Shown: positions 25,314 to 34,529 of the stretch, piece after piece
Layout: each line of letters starts with the position of its first letter
How positions within the stretch are numbered: the first letter of the stretch is position 1
Origin: Gammaproteobacteria bacterium
GTDB lineage: Bacteria; Pseudomonadota; Gammaproteobacteria; Eutrophobiales; Eutrophobiaceae
Length of the DNA stretch: 36,544 bases
Assembly (NCBI GenBank): GCA_030829985.1
Contig: JAURNW010000025.1
Location: 1-36,544 of the forward strand
Direction: 5' to 3'
Translations under genes and position numbers: made by a program
Notes under the pieces: generated by a model
Database searches by the model: none
Told to the model about the DNA's origin: nothing
The model's input: the letters and a program-made list of their open reading frames with translations, nothing else

Positions 25314-27782
25314 GTGAAACTCTCATCACTGTATAATTCTCTGGTACTAAAAAACCCCGTTTCGATACTGGTTATAACCTTTTGCATCGTTTGCTTTTCA
25401 ATATTTTATTCCTTTAACTTTGAACTTGATGCTTCAGGTGAGTCACTCGTTCTGGAAAACGACAATAGTCTGAATTATTACCGGAAAATCAGTCAGAAAT
25501 ATGCTTCTGATGACTTTATTGTTATTACTTTCAAACCTTCTTCAGAACTCCTATCCAAAAAGTCTATAACAGCTATTCGCTCACTCAGGGATGCTCTATT
25601 AAAAATAGACAGTATTGAATCTGTTAATTCTATTCTTGACGTGCCCATTATCTATGAGTCCGGATTAAAACTATCCGAAATTAATAGTCACTTACCTACA
25701 TTTGGATCAGGAAAAATAGATAAAGATACTGCATATAAGGAATTCAAAACAAACCCACTATACCGCGAATTGCTCGTTAGCAAAGATGGCACAACAACCG
25801 CTTTACAAGCTTTGTTCAAGAGAAACATTGAATATGATGATTTGTTAAATCGTCGACTGGAATTGCAAACATCGGAACAGATATTGACTAAAGACGAACA
25901 GGCTGAGCTTGAAAAAATAAAGCTGGAAATTAAAAACAAGAATAGATTGCTATCGATACAACGACAAGAAGATATAAAAAACATACGGGAAATTATCGAC
26001 CAACAGCGCACTTATGGACAACTGTATATGGGAGGAATCCCGATGATCACGGTTGACATGATTCGGTTCATTAAGCATGACCTTCTGGTATTTGGTAGTG
26101 GTGTGTTTTTATTCCTGATTTTAATCCTGTCCCTGTTTTTTAAAAAAATTCGATGGGTTTTGTTACCCATGTTAATCTGTGCTATCACAGGATTAGTAAC
26201 GATTGGATTAATGGGATTTAATGGCTGGTTTGTAACAGTTATCTCATCTAATTTCTTATCCATCCTTTTAATTATTACCCTTTCATTAACGATTCATCTC
26301 ATTGTTCGCTATCGCGATTTGCAACTGATAAAGCCTGAGTCTGACCATGTTGAGTTAATTCGATTGACTACAATATCTATGTTTCGTCCTTGTTTTTACA
26401 CTATATTGACTACAGCCGTAGCATTCGCTTCTCTGGTCGTGAGTGAGATTAGGCCGGTAATTGATTTTGGGTGGATCATGGTACTGGGGCTGTGTATCTC
26501 ATTCATTGTCAGCTTTACTGTCATGCCAGCATGTTTAACGTTGTTTGGACATATAGATAAACCTACTGATATTGATATCACTAAAAAAATTACATTGAAC
26601 CTGGCTAAAGCTGTACACCGCAGTCCGCTACTAATAATCATCACTTCAGTATTACTCGTGTTTCTAATTGGTTTTGGTATTACGAAACTTGAAGTCGAAA
26701 ACAGGTTTATCAATAACTTTAAATCAGATACTGAGATATATCAGGGCATGAAAATAATCGATAATCAGTTAGGTGGGACTATGCCACTTGATATTATCAT
26801 CGATCCCGATAAGGACTTCATAGAAGTCAGAGATGAGCTGGCAACAGAAACGAATGCACTGGATGACTTATTTTTTGATGATCATGATGATTTATCTGAG
26901 CCAAGTTATTGGTTAAACCCAATCATGTTAAAGAAAGCCAAAAAAGTACATGAGCATCTGGAATCGTATTCTGTAATTGGTAAAGTAATTTCAATTGTCA
27001 CTTCATTAAATATTGTTGAAAAATTAAACGGCGCGCCTTTTGAAGAATTCGAGTTAGCATTATTACGAAAACGAATTCCTGATGTGATAGCTGATGATCT
27101 TGTCAAACCATATATGTCTTATGATTCCAATCAATTACGGTTTAGTGTTCGCGTCATTGAATCTGACCCAACATTAAACCGTAAGGAACTATTAAACAGT
27201 ATCCATCAATTCCTGACGAGTGAATTAGGCCTGGAAGATTACCAGGTACATTTAACCGGGATGATGGTTCTTTATAACAACATGTTACAAAGCCTTTTTC
27301 GTTCGCAGATACTAACTATTGGCGCTGTTTTTACCGCCATATTCTTAATGTTTATACTTTTATTTAGAAAAATTAATCTGGCATTAATTGCTATTGCGCC
27401 AAATCTGTTTTCAGCAGTTTTGATTCTCGGAATTATGGGCTGGGCAGGTGTGCCACTGGATATGATGACAATAACGATCGCTGCCATAACAATTGGTATT
27501 TCGGTTGATGACACGATTCATTATGTACATCGTTTACAACATGAATATCCAGTAGATCGGGATTATAATGAGGCGATTAATCGTTGCCATGGCAGTATTG
27601 GCAAAGCAATGTACTATACTTCCATAGCCATTATATTTGGTTTTGCATTACTTTCCTTATCTAATTTTATCCCGACTATTTACTTCGGACTTTTAACAGG
27701 ATTTGCTATGTTTGTTGCATTAATAGGAGACTTACTGTTACTGCCCGCCATAGTATTGATTGTAAAGCCCAGGATCATCTGA
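25314..27782 (+). CDS. RND/MMPL-family exporter (HpnN-like)
   Basis: 822 residues from a GTG start. One membrane helix at the N-terminus (about 16-33), a large periplasmic loop including a charged coiled-coil segment (about 180-235), then a block of five or six membrane helices (about 255-430), repeated as a second loop and a second helix block (about 660-815). GISVDDTIHYVHRLQHEY in the second half and the first-half counterpart SLTIHLIVRYRDL match the RND/MMPL superfamily. Such proteins paired with MlaC-like partners move lipids such as hopanoids towards the outer membrane. The substrate is unknown; no hopanoid synthesis gene is present here. Confidence 0.9.
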   Translation: MKLSSLYNSLVLKNPVSILVITFCIVCFSIFYSFNFELDASGESLVLENDNSLNYYRKISQKYASDDFIVITFKPSSELLSKKSITAIRSLRDALLKIDSIESVNSILDVPIIYESGLKLSEINSHLPTFGSGKIDKDTAYKEFKTNPLYRELLVSKDGTTTALQALFKRNIEYDDLLNRRLELQTSEQILTKDEQAELEKIKLEIKNKNRLLSIQRQEDIKNIREIIDQQRTYGQLYMGGIPMITVDMIRFIKHDLLVFGSGVFLFLILILSLFFKKIRWVLLPMLICAITGLVTIGLMGFNGWFVTVISSNFLSILLIITLSLTIHLIVRYRDLQLIKPESDHVELIRLTTISMFRPCFYTILTTAVAFASLVVSEIRPVIDFGWIMVLGLCISFIVSFTVMPACLTLFGHIDKPTDIDITKKITLNLAKAVHRSPLLIIITSVLLVFLIGFGITKLEVENRFINNFKSDTEIYQGMKIIDNQLGGTMPLDIIIDPDKDFIEVRDELATETNALDDLFFDDHDDLSEPSYWLNPIMLKKAKKVHEHLESYSVIGKVISIVTSLNIVEKLNGAPFEEFELALLRKRIPDVIADDLVKPYMSYDSNQLRFSVRVIESDPTLNRKELLNSIHQFLTSELGLEDYQVHLTGMMVLYNNMLQSLFRSQILTIGAVFTAIFLMFILLFRKINLALIAIAPNLFSAVLILGIMGWAGVPLDMMTITIAAITIGISVDDTIHYVHRLQHEYPVDRDYNEAINRCHGSIGKAMYYTSIAIIFGFALLSLSNFIPTIYFGLLTGFAMFVALIGDLLLLPAIVLIVKPRII

Positions 27783-27808
27783 TTCTTTTGGCGATTATCT
27801 CCTTAATC

Positions 27809-28225
27809 TCAATTTAAAGGTACGAGTAGTGCTGGCTTACCTGCTTTTGCTCGAATCCAGTTAATCGCACGCAACACAGAAGGTCGAGCAATAATCCAAC
27901 GTTCCACATGATACTTGCCAGGGAAGTCGATCAGCACCAAGCCAATAATAATAGTCAAAATACCCTGCCCTGGCAGAGCCAGCATCAGAATACCCGTAAG
28001 TATAAACACGACACCTAGCAGGTTTTTCACTAGAAGTAATGGGATACGTAAAGATGGATGCAACTTGGGCCATGGTTTACGATGCCTGATCGGTAGTAAG
28101 AAATAGTCTTCTGGTAGACACACCAGAATAACGGGAACCATAACCAAGCTTAAGATGAAAAAAATGATGGAAAAAAATAACATCCACCATGCCAGTGTCT
28201 CATTATCAGATAACCATTCAAACAC
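27809..28225 (-). CDS. PGPGW-domain membrane protein
   Basis: 138 residues from a GTG start. Membrane helices near 12-36 and 64-95; between the latter two runs the conserved motif GILMLALPGQGILTIIIGLV, recognised as the PGPGW/putative transmembrane family (often annotated TIGR02611-like). LPIRHRKPW and DFPGKYHVERW are further conserved stretches. Function unknown. Convergent with the RND gene (26 bases apart). Confidence 0.82.
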   Translation of the reverse strand: MFEWLSDNETLAWWMLFFSIIFFILSLVMVPVILVCLPEDYFLLPIRHRKPWPKLHPSLRIPLLLVKNLLGVVFILTGILMLALPGQGILTIIIGLVLIDFPGKYHVERWIIARPSVLRAINWIRAKAGKPALLVPLN

Positions 28226-28247
28226 GTTATTTACTCATCAGTATTTT

Positions 28248-28973
28248 TTATACTGCCAGTTCAAAATCTGCAATTAGCGGCAAGTGATCCGATGCTAGTC
28301 TAGCCAGATTACTGTGACCTGGAAAACTGTGTAGAAAATCTAATTCTCCACGATAATAAACATGATCAAGCTGACGTACCGGCATGATTGCTGGAAAGGT
28401 ATTTGCTTTTTTACTGACTGATTTGAATCCTGCCGGAAACATTACATTCTTACCCAGCGTATTCCAAACATCATTATAATCACCTGCAAGCACTACAGGG
28501 GTCGCTTGATGTATATTTTTCAAACAAGAGCTATCCAAGATCTTCCGCAACTGCATAATCCGCTCAAAACCAGCCAATCCTAAATGACAGTTTATAAGTA
28601 ACAGTGTTCGCTGATGTTCTTTTCGTAAATGACAATGCGCAACCAATGCTTGACGGCGTTTCTTCATAGATATTGTTAAATCAATATTCTGTATATCTGA
28701 TAACGGGAATCGACTCAATATAGCATTGCCATAATGTCCTCTTTTCAGTTTCACGTTTGGCTGAAATGCTCTGTATTTCATCAACAGTGCATCACCAATA
28801 AGGTCAACCTGTCGATGAAATCGTGAACGTGGCACATCATCATCAACTTCCTGCAAAAAAACTATATCAGCATCATAGTTCTTTAAAATTGTAATAATAC
28901 GTTGCGGAAGATAACGTCGATCTACACCACCGATACCCTTATGCATATTGTAGGTAATTATACGAAATTTCAT
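28248..28973 (-). CDS. Endonuclease/exonuclease/phosphatase (EEP) family hydrolase
   Basis: 241 residues from the ATG at 28973 (a TTG at 28982 would add three residues and has a better-spaced TGGA). ITYNMHKGIGGVD (Asn ligand), VFLQEV (catalytic Glu), LLINCHLGL, AGDYND (D and N), and SDHLPLIADF at the C-terminus (Asp-His pair) are all EEP superfamily motifs. Members cleave phosphodiester or phosphate ester bonds with Mg2+; no signal peptide is seen. It lies 22 bases downstream-adjacent to the PGPGW gene in the same direction, so they may be co-transcribed. Confidence 0.9.
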   Translation of the reverse strand: MKFRIITYNMHKGIGGVDRRYLPQRIITILKNYDADIVFLQEVDDDVPRSRFHRQVDLIGDALLMKYRAFQPNVKLKRGHYGNAILSRFPLSDIQNIDLTISMKKRRQALVAHCHLRKEHQRTLLLINCHLGLAGFERIMQLRKILDSSCLKNIHQATPVVLAGDYNDVWNTLGKNVMFPAGFKSVSKKANTFPAIMPVRQLDHVYYRGELDFLHSFPGHSNLARLASDHLPLIADFELAV

Positions 28974-29012
28974 TCTTGGCAAAGTATTATTCCATTAGTG
29001 GACTAGATATCA

Positions 29013-29612
29013 TTATTCGAAATTATCTTTCTCGTTCTGAAGCTCTTTACGTAACCCCTTATAAAGCTCTCGATATTCCTCTCCTTGACCAAAATCAACA
29101 AATTGTGCATAACGTCGATGTGGGTCCAGAATTTTACGTGCATGCTTTATGGGACACCAATATTGTTCAGTCCGAGCTGCTATCTCGCGCGCATAGGAAA
29201 AAACACCTCCACCATAGCCACAATAAACACAATTAAGTTTTTCAATAGAATTTAAATAAGACAGATTATGTCTATCAATAATAATGTATTTAGATCTAGT
29301 GACCTTTGGTATACGGTACAAGGGGAAGCAGATTGCTTGATACAAGGTAACCCATAAATCGAGAATAACCAATGGCAATATTACGCTATAAATAATGGGT
29401 GCTGTTATCACATTACGCGGTTTACTGTGTCGTATAAAACTAAAGAGACCTGTTTTAAAACGTCGTTGTGCTATGCGAATATTTTTCTCAAATCGTACTT
29501 TTGTCCCTTCTATGCGGTAACTTAATGCGACCTGTTGCTCCTGAATTAGTTTATACAGTTCATCTTCGAGCTTGGTTATTTCTGATAGTATCTCTCTTAT
29601 CTGCTCATTCAT
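29013..29612 (-). CDS. Conserved hypothetical membrane protein with Cys motif
   Basis: 199 residues. An N-terminal coiled coil (about 1-30), a hydrophobic region (about 70-97) and a C-terminal domain with LNCVYCGYGGGVFSYAREIA and TEQYWCPIKHAR. The CxxC plus later C and H look like a small metal site. I recall similar proteins in other Gammaproteobacteria but no function. Start ATG 29612 with GAGG 7 bases upstream. Same orientation as the EEP gene downstream. Confidence 0.75.
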   Translation of the reverse strand: MNEQIREILSEITKLEDELYKLIQEQQVALSYRIEGTKVRFEKNIRIAQRRFKTGLFSFIRHSKPRNVITAPIIYSVILPLVILDLWVTLYQAICFPLYRIPKVTRSKYIIIDRHNLSYLNSIEKLNCVYCGYGGGVFSYAREIAARTEQYWCPIKHARKILDPHRRYAQFVDFGQGEEYRELYKGLRKELQNEKDNFE

Positions 29613-29742
29613 AATAGGCCTCAGTTAAGCTATAACTTCTTAAGTTAGTATTATGTTATCTGCTGGATGCTCCAATGACTATTTGTTATTTATACCGAGT
29701 GGAGCAATAATCAAATATTAGATCAACTGTATTTTGAATTTC

Positions 29743-30441
29743 ATGCCGGAAAGAACAGATAACCCGAAAGCAAACTCAGACATTCCTGATACACTCGCTG
29801 ATCGCATAGATAGAGCAATTAGCATGGCCTTGAAGATTATCCTCGCCATAGGAGCTGTACTTGAAGCAATACAGGGAAACTGGTTAAACACAATTGCTGT
29901 CACAGGTATTATCATTCTCACATTTTTCCCTTTATTGGTGGGTTATCGACTGCATGTACGTATACCACCCGAATTCGAGTTACTGGCCGTTATTTTCGTC
30001 TATGCCTCTTTGGTTTTAGGTGAAGTGTATGGTTTCTACACTAAGTACTGGTGGTGGGATATTTTGTTGCACACAGGCTCTGGCTTGATCTTGGGTATTT
30101 TCGGCTTTTTACTGGTCTATGTAATTAACGAACATGACGATCTTGAAATGCATATGAAACCATCGTTTGTTGGTTTGTTTGCTTTCATGTTTGCGCTTGG
30201 CATGGGCACACTATGGGAAATTATCGAATTTACTCTAGACCAATCCTTCGGAATGAATACCCAAGTCAACAGTCTGGTAGATACGATGAGTGACTTGATT
30301 GTTGATGGCATCGGCGCACTCATTATTTCCGTGCTTGGTTATAATTATCTTCGCACACCGCAAACTGATTCTTTTCTGGAACGCTGGATACAACATTTCA
30401 TTGTACTTAACCGGCGATACTTTCCTCGTAGAAAGAATTAA
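29743..30441 (+). CDS. YjdF-like (DUF2238) membrane protein
   Basis: 232 residues from the ATG at 29743 (the open frame begins at TTG 29734). Five to six membrane helices. FELLAVIFVYASLVLGEVYG, YWWWDILLHTGSGLILGIFG, MGTLWEIIEFTLDQSFG and DTMSDLIVDGIGALI are typical of the YjdF/DUF2238 family, with conserved His, Asp and Glu in or near helices. Function unknown. Convergent with the antiporter gene; a small inverted repeat (AATTAAG/CTTAATT at 30453-30468) separates them. Confidence 0.85.
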   Translation: MPERTDNPKANSDIPDTLADRIDRAISMALKIILAIGAVLEAIQGNWLNTIAVTGIIILTFFPLLVGYRLHVRIPPEFELLAVIFVYASLVLGEVYGFYTKYWWWDILLHTGSGLILGIFGFLLVYVINEHDDLEMHMKPSFVGLFAFMFALGMGTLWEIIEFTLDQSFGMNTQVNSLVDTMSDLIVDGIGALIISVLGYNYLRTPQTDSFLERWIQHFIVLNRRYFPRRKN

Positions 30442-30462
30442 AAGCTTCTATCAATTAAGAAC

Positions 30463-31635
30463 TTAATTTAGCTTCTTATTAGCTTGTCGCAAGGCAATAC
30501 GAGCAAAAACGGGGCCAATGATTTCGAAAAACACGGTAGTACTAATAACAACCGACAGTAGTAATTGCTTGTATTCCGGAAACTTATTCGCCGCAACCAA
30601 TGCCATACCCATAGCAACTCCAGCTTGTGGCAACATTGCAAGCCCCATCCAACGACACGTTACAGTATCAGCCTTACTACAATAGCCGCCAATATAGGCA
30701 CCTATTATTTTCCCAAAGACCCTACATATAATATAAACAGAACCAATCAAGCCAATATCTTCCAATGCGCTAATATCAAATGAAGTCCCCGCTAACACAA
30801 AGAATATAATCATAAACGGCCACTCTATATCTTCGATAGAATGAAATGGACGTTCATGATGCCTGGCAAGATTGGCAATTACAGCTCCCATCACCATGGA
30901 AGCAATCAAAAAAGAGACATCCAACCACAATGCCAGTCCTCCACAAATGAATACCAAGCCCAATGCCTCAGCTAATATGGGCTGTCCCATTTTAACCCTT
31001 CCAGTTAAATACGCTGATGGTAAGCCGATAATCAGCCCAACAATTAATGCTCCTCCTAGCTCATGTGTGATCGTGGTCATCACTGAAACATCTGGATGGA
31101 GACCACTCATTGCAGCAACAATTGCAAGACCGAGACTAAACAAGATTAGAGCCCAACCATCATCAAGTGCAACAATTGAAAGTAAAATTTTAGAGAATAT
31201 ACTTTTGTGATTAGATTCCATTACTGAATCTATAGATGCAGCTGGGTCAGTAGCAGCCGCAAGGCAGCCTAATATTATAGCTACTGGCAGCGGAACACCC
31301 ATCAGACAAAGTCCTAAAATAACGATTATGACACTACCAATAGCTGCACTGATAGAGATCCATAATATTTGATTACTCGATTCTCTCAGTAAAACAATAG
31401 TGAGTTTTCCACCTAATAGAAAACCCACCATTAGCAATGTCATGTCCGCAATAATCTCAAAATTATTGCTAAACAAAACCGAAACAAGACCCAGACCATC
31501 TTCGCCAATAATGACACCAAAAATCAATAGTAATGTGACTCGCGGCAAAAAAGTATGTCGACCTAGATAATCAGCGGCTAATCCAAGTAGAAGTATGCAA
31601 CCAAGTGTTAATAAAAATTGTGCTGCTGTGTCCAT
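30463..31635 (-). CDS. Cation:proton antiporter of the CPA2 (KefB/NhaA-like fold) family
   Basis: 390 residues with about 12 membrane segments. LLLIFGVIIGEDGLGLVSV, ILGCLAAATDPAASIDSVM (the DP... ion-site region) and ALDDGWALILFSLGLAI (conserved DD) are signatures of the CPA2 exchanger domain. No TrkA-N regulatory domain follows, so it is the short form. It would exchange Na+ or K+ for H+ across the inner membrane. It stands alone, with 181 bases before the next gene. Confidence 0.9.
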   Translation of the reverse strand: MDTAAQFLLTLGCILLLGLAADYLGRHTFLPRVTLLLIFGVIIGEDGLGLVSVLFSNNFEIIADMTLLMVGFLLGGKLTIVLLRESSNQILWISISAAIGSVIIVILGLCLMGVPLPVAIILGCLAAATDPAASIDSVMESNHKSIFSKILLSIVALDDGWALILFSLGLAIVAAMSGLHPDVSVMTTITHELGGALIVGLIIGLPSAYLTGRVKMGQPILAEALGLVFICGGLALWLDVSFLIASMVMGAVIANLARHHERPFHSIEDIEWPFMIIFFVLAGTSFDISALEDIGLIGSVYIICRVFGKIIGAYIGGYCSKADTVTCRWMGLAMLPQAGVAMGMALVAANKFPEYKQLLLSVVISTTVFFEIIGPVFARIALRQANKKLN

Positions 31636-31816
31636 TACAATAATATTCTATGATTAATTTTTAATAATTTAATACCATATAATTTATATAATTGACTACG
31701 CTCACCCGTTTTTAACAGGATAATTGTTTTAATTCTATAGATATAAAGTTTTAATATTGTCACACAAATAATTTATAAACTGACAATGATTAATAGTCCT
31801 GATTCTGGGAGTTAAT
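31636..31816. other. AT-rich divergent intergenic region
   Basis: Gap between the divergent antiporter and cytochrome c'-like genes. Very AT-rich with many possible -10-like runs; no FNR box or hairpin that I can support. A GGGAG ribosome site lies 6 to 7 bases before the GTG at 31817. Confidence 0.4.
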
Positions 31817-32278
31817 GTGCATAAAAATACATATCATTTTATATTATTAATTATCTGCCTAATTAATATTAATACAACACTCGCAGATGAGGAATTATCC
31901 GTTCCATCTAACGAGTTGGAGTTTCATGTTATCTATAGTGAAAAACTACGTGTCATTATGCAACGCATGAATCAATTAATTTATGTAAAGGAATTGAGCG
32001 AATTAAGAAAAGAAGAAATACGAACTCAAAACCTTGACGAATTAGTTTATGCTGTTAATGAATTAGGATTTGCAGCAATTATCTTGACAAAAGCGTTGCC
32101 TGGTTTCAATTTAACTAGTGAAGAAAAAGATATTTTTCAGGCCATTTCTATACAATTACAAAGAGAAGCAGAAAATATAAAGATAATGTTTGAAGAAAAT
32201 GACTACGCTAGCATGGAACGTTCTTATAAACGTTTAAATGATACGTGTGCTGCCTGTCATGAATTATTCCGACTCTGA
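31817..32278 (+). CDS. Cytochrome c'-like small monohaem protein
   Basis: 153 residues from a GTG start with a signal peptide (about 1-23, ending TLADEE). The mature part is mainly amphipathic helix, with a single haem motif CAACH at 144-148 near the C-terminus followed by ELFRL. This layout, a helical bundle with the CxxCH placed at the end, is that of class II (cytochrome c') proteins. It may bind NO or transfer electrons; no partner is in the window. A frameshifted paralogue lies at 34014-34518. Confidence 0.75.
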   Translation: MHKNTYHFILLIICLININTTLADEELSVPSNELEFHVIYSEKLRVIMQRMNQLIYVKELSELRKEEIRTQNLDELVYAVNELGFAAIILTKALPGFNLTSEEKDIFQAISIQLQREAENIKIMFEENDYASMERSYKRLNDTCAACHELFRL

Positions 32279-32279
32279 T

Positions 32280-33899
32280 TTATGCCCACTTTAAACGACT
32301 CATACGCACAATCAATATTGCAGTAAATGGTAAAACTAATCCAATCAAAATAGAGACAATTATCAAATCTCCTAATTGACTATAGTCCGCAGGAGTTTCA
32401 AGAATGCCTGTTGTTTCATCTCGCACCTCACGTGTAACAATATATATTTCATTTAAGTATTTCGTGCCAAGTTGCGATAATGATAAGGCGAGATTAGTAA
32501 ATGAGGCCATAACTGCGAAAAAGGTTGCTTTTAATTTTGCTGGCGCAGAATTCGCGATCCAGGCCAACATTGGAATCATTGCGATCTGTCCCAATGGGGA
32601 TTCCAGCGTGGTATTTACCAATGTAATAAATCGAGCGTCGACAATCCCCCCTGTTAAGGCGCTAGTCCACTCATGTAGACCGTAAAACATACCAAAATAC
32701 GGTAACGTTAAAAGTGTAGCAGTAATAGTAAGCGCACCGATTACATAGGCAATAGAACGTTCCGCCATGAAACGACGAAAGATGAACATCCCCGCTAATG
32801 TAAGCACGCTTCCAATTAGAGATAGTACTGAAAAGAATTGGGGATCGAATTTTAGTTCATCAATCATCCACCAGGTCAATCCCGGTCCCTGCGTTGGTAT
32901 AGCGCGAAATATAAAAATTATAATTGCAGTACCGATCAGCGTCACTCTAGCTTCGGGTTTCAGCTCACGGGTAAATTTTGCTATTAGAAAGGTAATAATA
33001 GCAAATGAACCCAGAAATATAATTTCCTGATTATAGGTATACTGGCTAAAACCCATTCCAAGAGTAAAGATTACGAATGCAAAACTGCCTCCTAAAATCC
33101 ACCAGTTAGGTTCAGTCTTTTCTGTAACTTCTTGCAGGTGCTTTTCTATTTCAGATTGACTTACACCCCTAAGACGTAAGCGGCGAACATCTCTGCGCCT
33201 TATAAATCCAGCTAATACAACGCCTGTAATAGATATGAGCGGGATCGCAAGAGCCATAAAATATACATTACGATAAATATTTGTTTTCTCTGAACCGGGT
33301 AGAAGCTGAACGTCCCTAAAGACATATAGATTTATGAGTGCAACTATTACTGCACCGCCAATGATTGCCACTCGTCCCAAAGTCTGCATAGTTGTATGCA
33401 TCAGTTTAAGTCTGTCTTGATCAAACGGATGGCCCGTCTCATCTATGCGTGGTACCGCATCGACTGTCATAGCATCCGCGACAGTATCCTGAATCACATA
33501 TCCAATGGGTGACAGTAAGGTGCTTATAACAAACCAGGTTCCAGCTGACATCACGGCTGTCATTGCTTCACGATTAGTAAGCAACCCAACCATAATGAGT
33601 AAACTCAATGCGATTAATACTGCGCCTACATAAACAAGCCAACCTTTCCAGCGCCAAATAAGATCGATTAAATGACCCAGTGGCATTTTCAATGCCCAGG
33701 GGATGTTGGCCCAAAAAGTCAGTGCTGATAAAAATGCAGCAGAAAGACCTAGATATTCCTTAACAAAGAAGGTCCCAACTATACCAGTTAGTCCAGCAAT
33801 ACCCGCAGCCATATAGACCATTAAGGGTGGTAGATATGACAGTCGCATCTCACGGCCCAATGCAAGAATATTTGAATCTATCCAGCAATAAATACCCAT
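32280..33899 (-). CDS. MFS-type transporter related to the folate-biopterin (FBT/BT1) family
   Basis: 539 residues, about 12 membrane segments with a longer central cytoplasmic loop (about 235-265, RRRDVRRLRLRG). ALTFWANIPWALKMPLGHLIDL and GYVIQDTVADAMTVDAVPR are stretches conserved in BT1/FBT proteins. Substrate unknown. Start ATG 33899 with AGGA about 9 bases upstream. Its stop is one base from the end of the cytochrome c'-like gene, in convergent orientation, and it is flanked by the two cytochrome c'-like genes. Confidence 0.8.
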   Translation of the reverse strand: MGIYCWIDSNILALGREMRLSYLPPLMVYMAAGIAGLTGIVGTFFVKEYLGLSAAFLSALTFWANIPWALKMPLGHLIDLIWRWKGWLVYVGAVLIALSLLIMVGLLTNREAMTAVMSAGTWFVISTLLSPIGYVIQDTVADAMTVDAVPRIDETGHPFDQDRLKLMHTTMQTLGRVAIIGGAVIVALINLYVFRDVQLLPGSEKTNIYRNVYFMALAIPLISITGVVLAGFIRRRDVRRLRLRGVSQSEIEKHLQEVTEKTEPNWWILGGSFAFVIFTLGMGFSQYTYNQEIIFLGSFAIITFLIAKFTRELKPEARVTLIGTAIIIFIFRAIPTQGPGLTWWMIDELKFDPQFFSVLSLIGSVLTLAGMFIFRRFMAERSIAYVIGALTITATLLTLPYFGMFYGLHEWTSALTGGIVDARFITLVNTTLESPLGQIAMIPMLAWIANSAPAKLKATFFAVMASFTNLALSLSQLGTKYLNEIYIVTREVRDETTGILETPADYSQLGDLIIVSILIGLVLPFTAILIVRMSRLKWA

Positions 33900-33965
33900 A
33901 TAATTAAAATCCTGATACTACGATGTAATTTACAACTAATAAGTGGTATTTTTTATAATAAAAAT

Positions 33966-33979
33966 TTGTGTTAGATCAA
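33966..33979 (+). promoter_or_regulatory. Degenerate FNR-like site before the second cytochrome gene
   Basis: TTGTGTTAGATCAA matches the FNR box in one half (ATCAA) and three of five in the other. It lies 35 bases before the ATG of the frameshifted cytochrome gene. Weak evidence only. Confidence 0.25.
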
Positions 33980-34013
33980 AGAAATAGCATGTAGATTATT
34001 ATAGTTTAAACAT

Positions 34014-34518
34014 ATGATGACGAATTTAAAAAGACTATCTCTACATTTACTATTACTCGTAAACGTCACTGTTTGTGATGCTGTAGAAACATTAGTGATC
34101 GAGGTAGACCAACAAGAAGAAAAAATAGAGTTGCATGGAGTCTCTGCTAATAGATTGCAATTTCTTATGCAAAAATATAAATTTAACAACGCATGACAGC
34201 AACAATATAGATACAAGAACAGATAGAATCATGCAACAAGATATGGATGATATGATAGAGGCGGTAGAAGAACTGCTGTTCCATGCAGAGATGATGTCAA
34301 CCAATTCACCATTACCCGATCTGACAAAAAGCGATATTATTACTTTCCGCTCACTTGCCGGCAAACTCTATACTGAAGCCTTGAATATCCAACAAATAAC
34401 CAGAAAGCATGATTTAAATACTTACGATTATGAATTGCTCGACGTTAATTATCATCGTCTTAATCAAACTTGTGCGACATGCCATAAAATATTCAGGGAC
34501 AGAGAAGTTAATAAATAG
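34014..34518 (+). pseudogene. Cytochrome c'-like gene with a one-base frameshift
   Basis: Two overlapping frames together encode a paralogue of the gene at 31817. Frame 1 (34014-) gives a signal peptide and ELHGVSANRLQFLMQ; frame 2 continues NINLTTHD... through MDDMIEAVEELLFHAEMM to CATCHKIFR at the C-terminus. Removing one A from the A5 run at 34171-34175 joins the frames into 167 residues, and the joined protein then aligns without gaps to the paralogue from the EFH/ELH pair to the LDE/MDD pair. The defect is therefore a single inserted A: a recent mutation, phase variation, or a sequencing error. The haem motif is intact. Confidence 0.8.
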
Positions 34519-34529
34519 CCATATGCTTC

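Noticed and set aside
28976-29236. Plus-strand ORF of 86 codons
   Set aside because: Lies antisense to the well-supported gene at 29013-29612 and shows no domain.
29708-29725. Possible FNR site (TTAGATCAA) before the YjdF-like gene
   Set aside because: Only one half-site matches; the other half (AAATA) does not.
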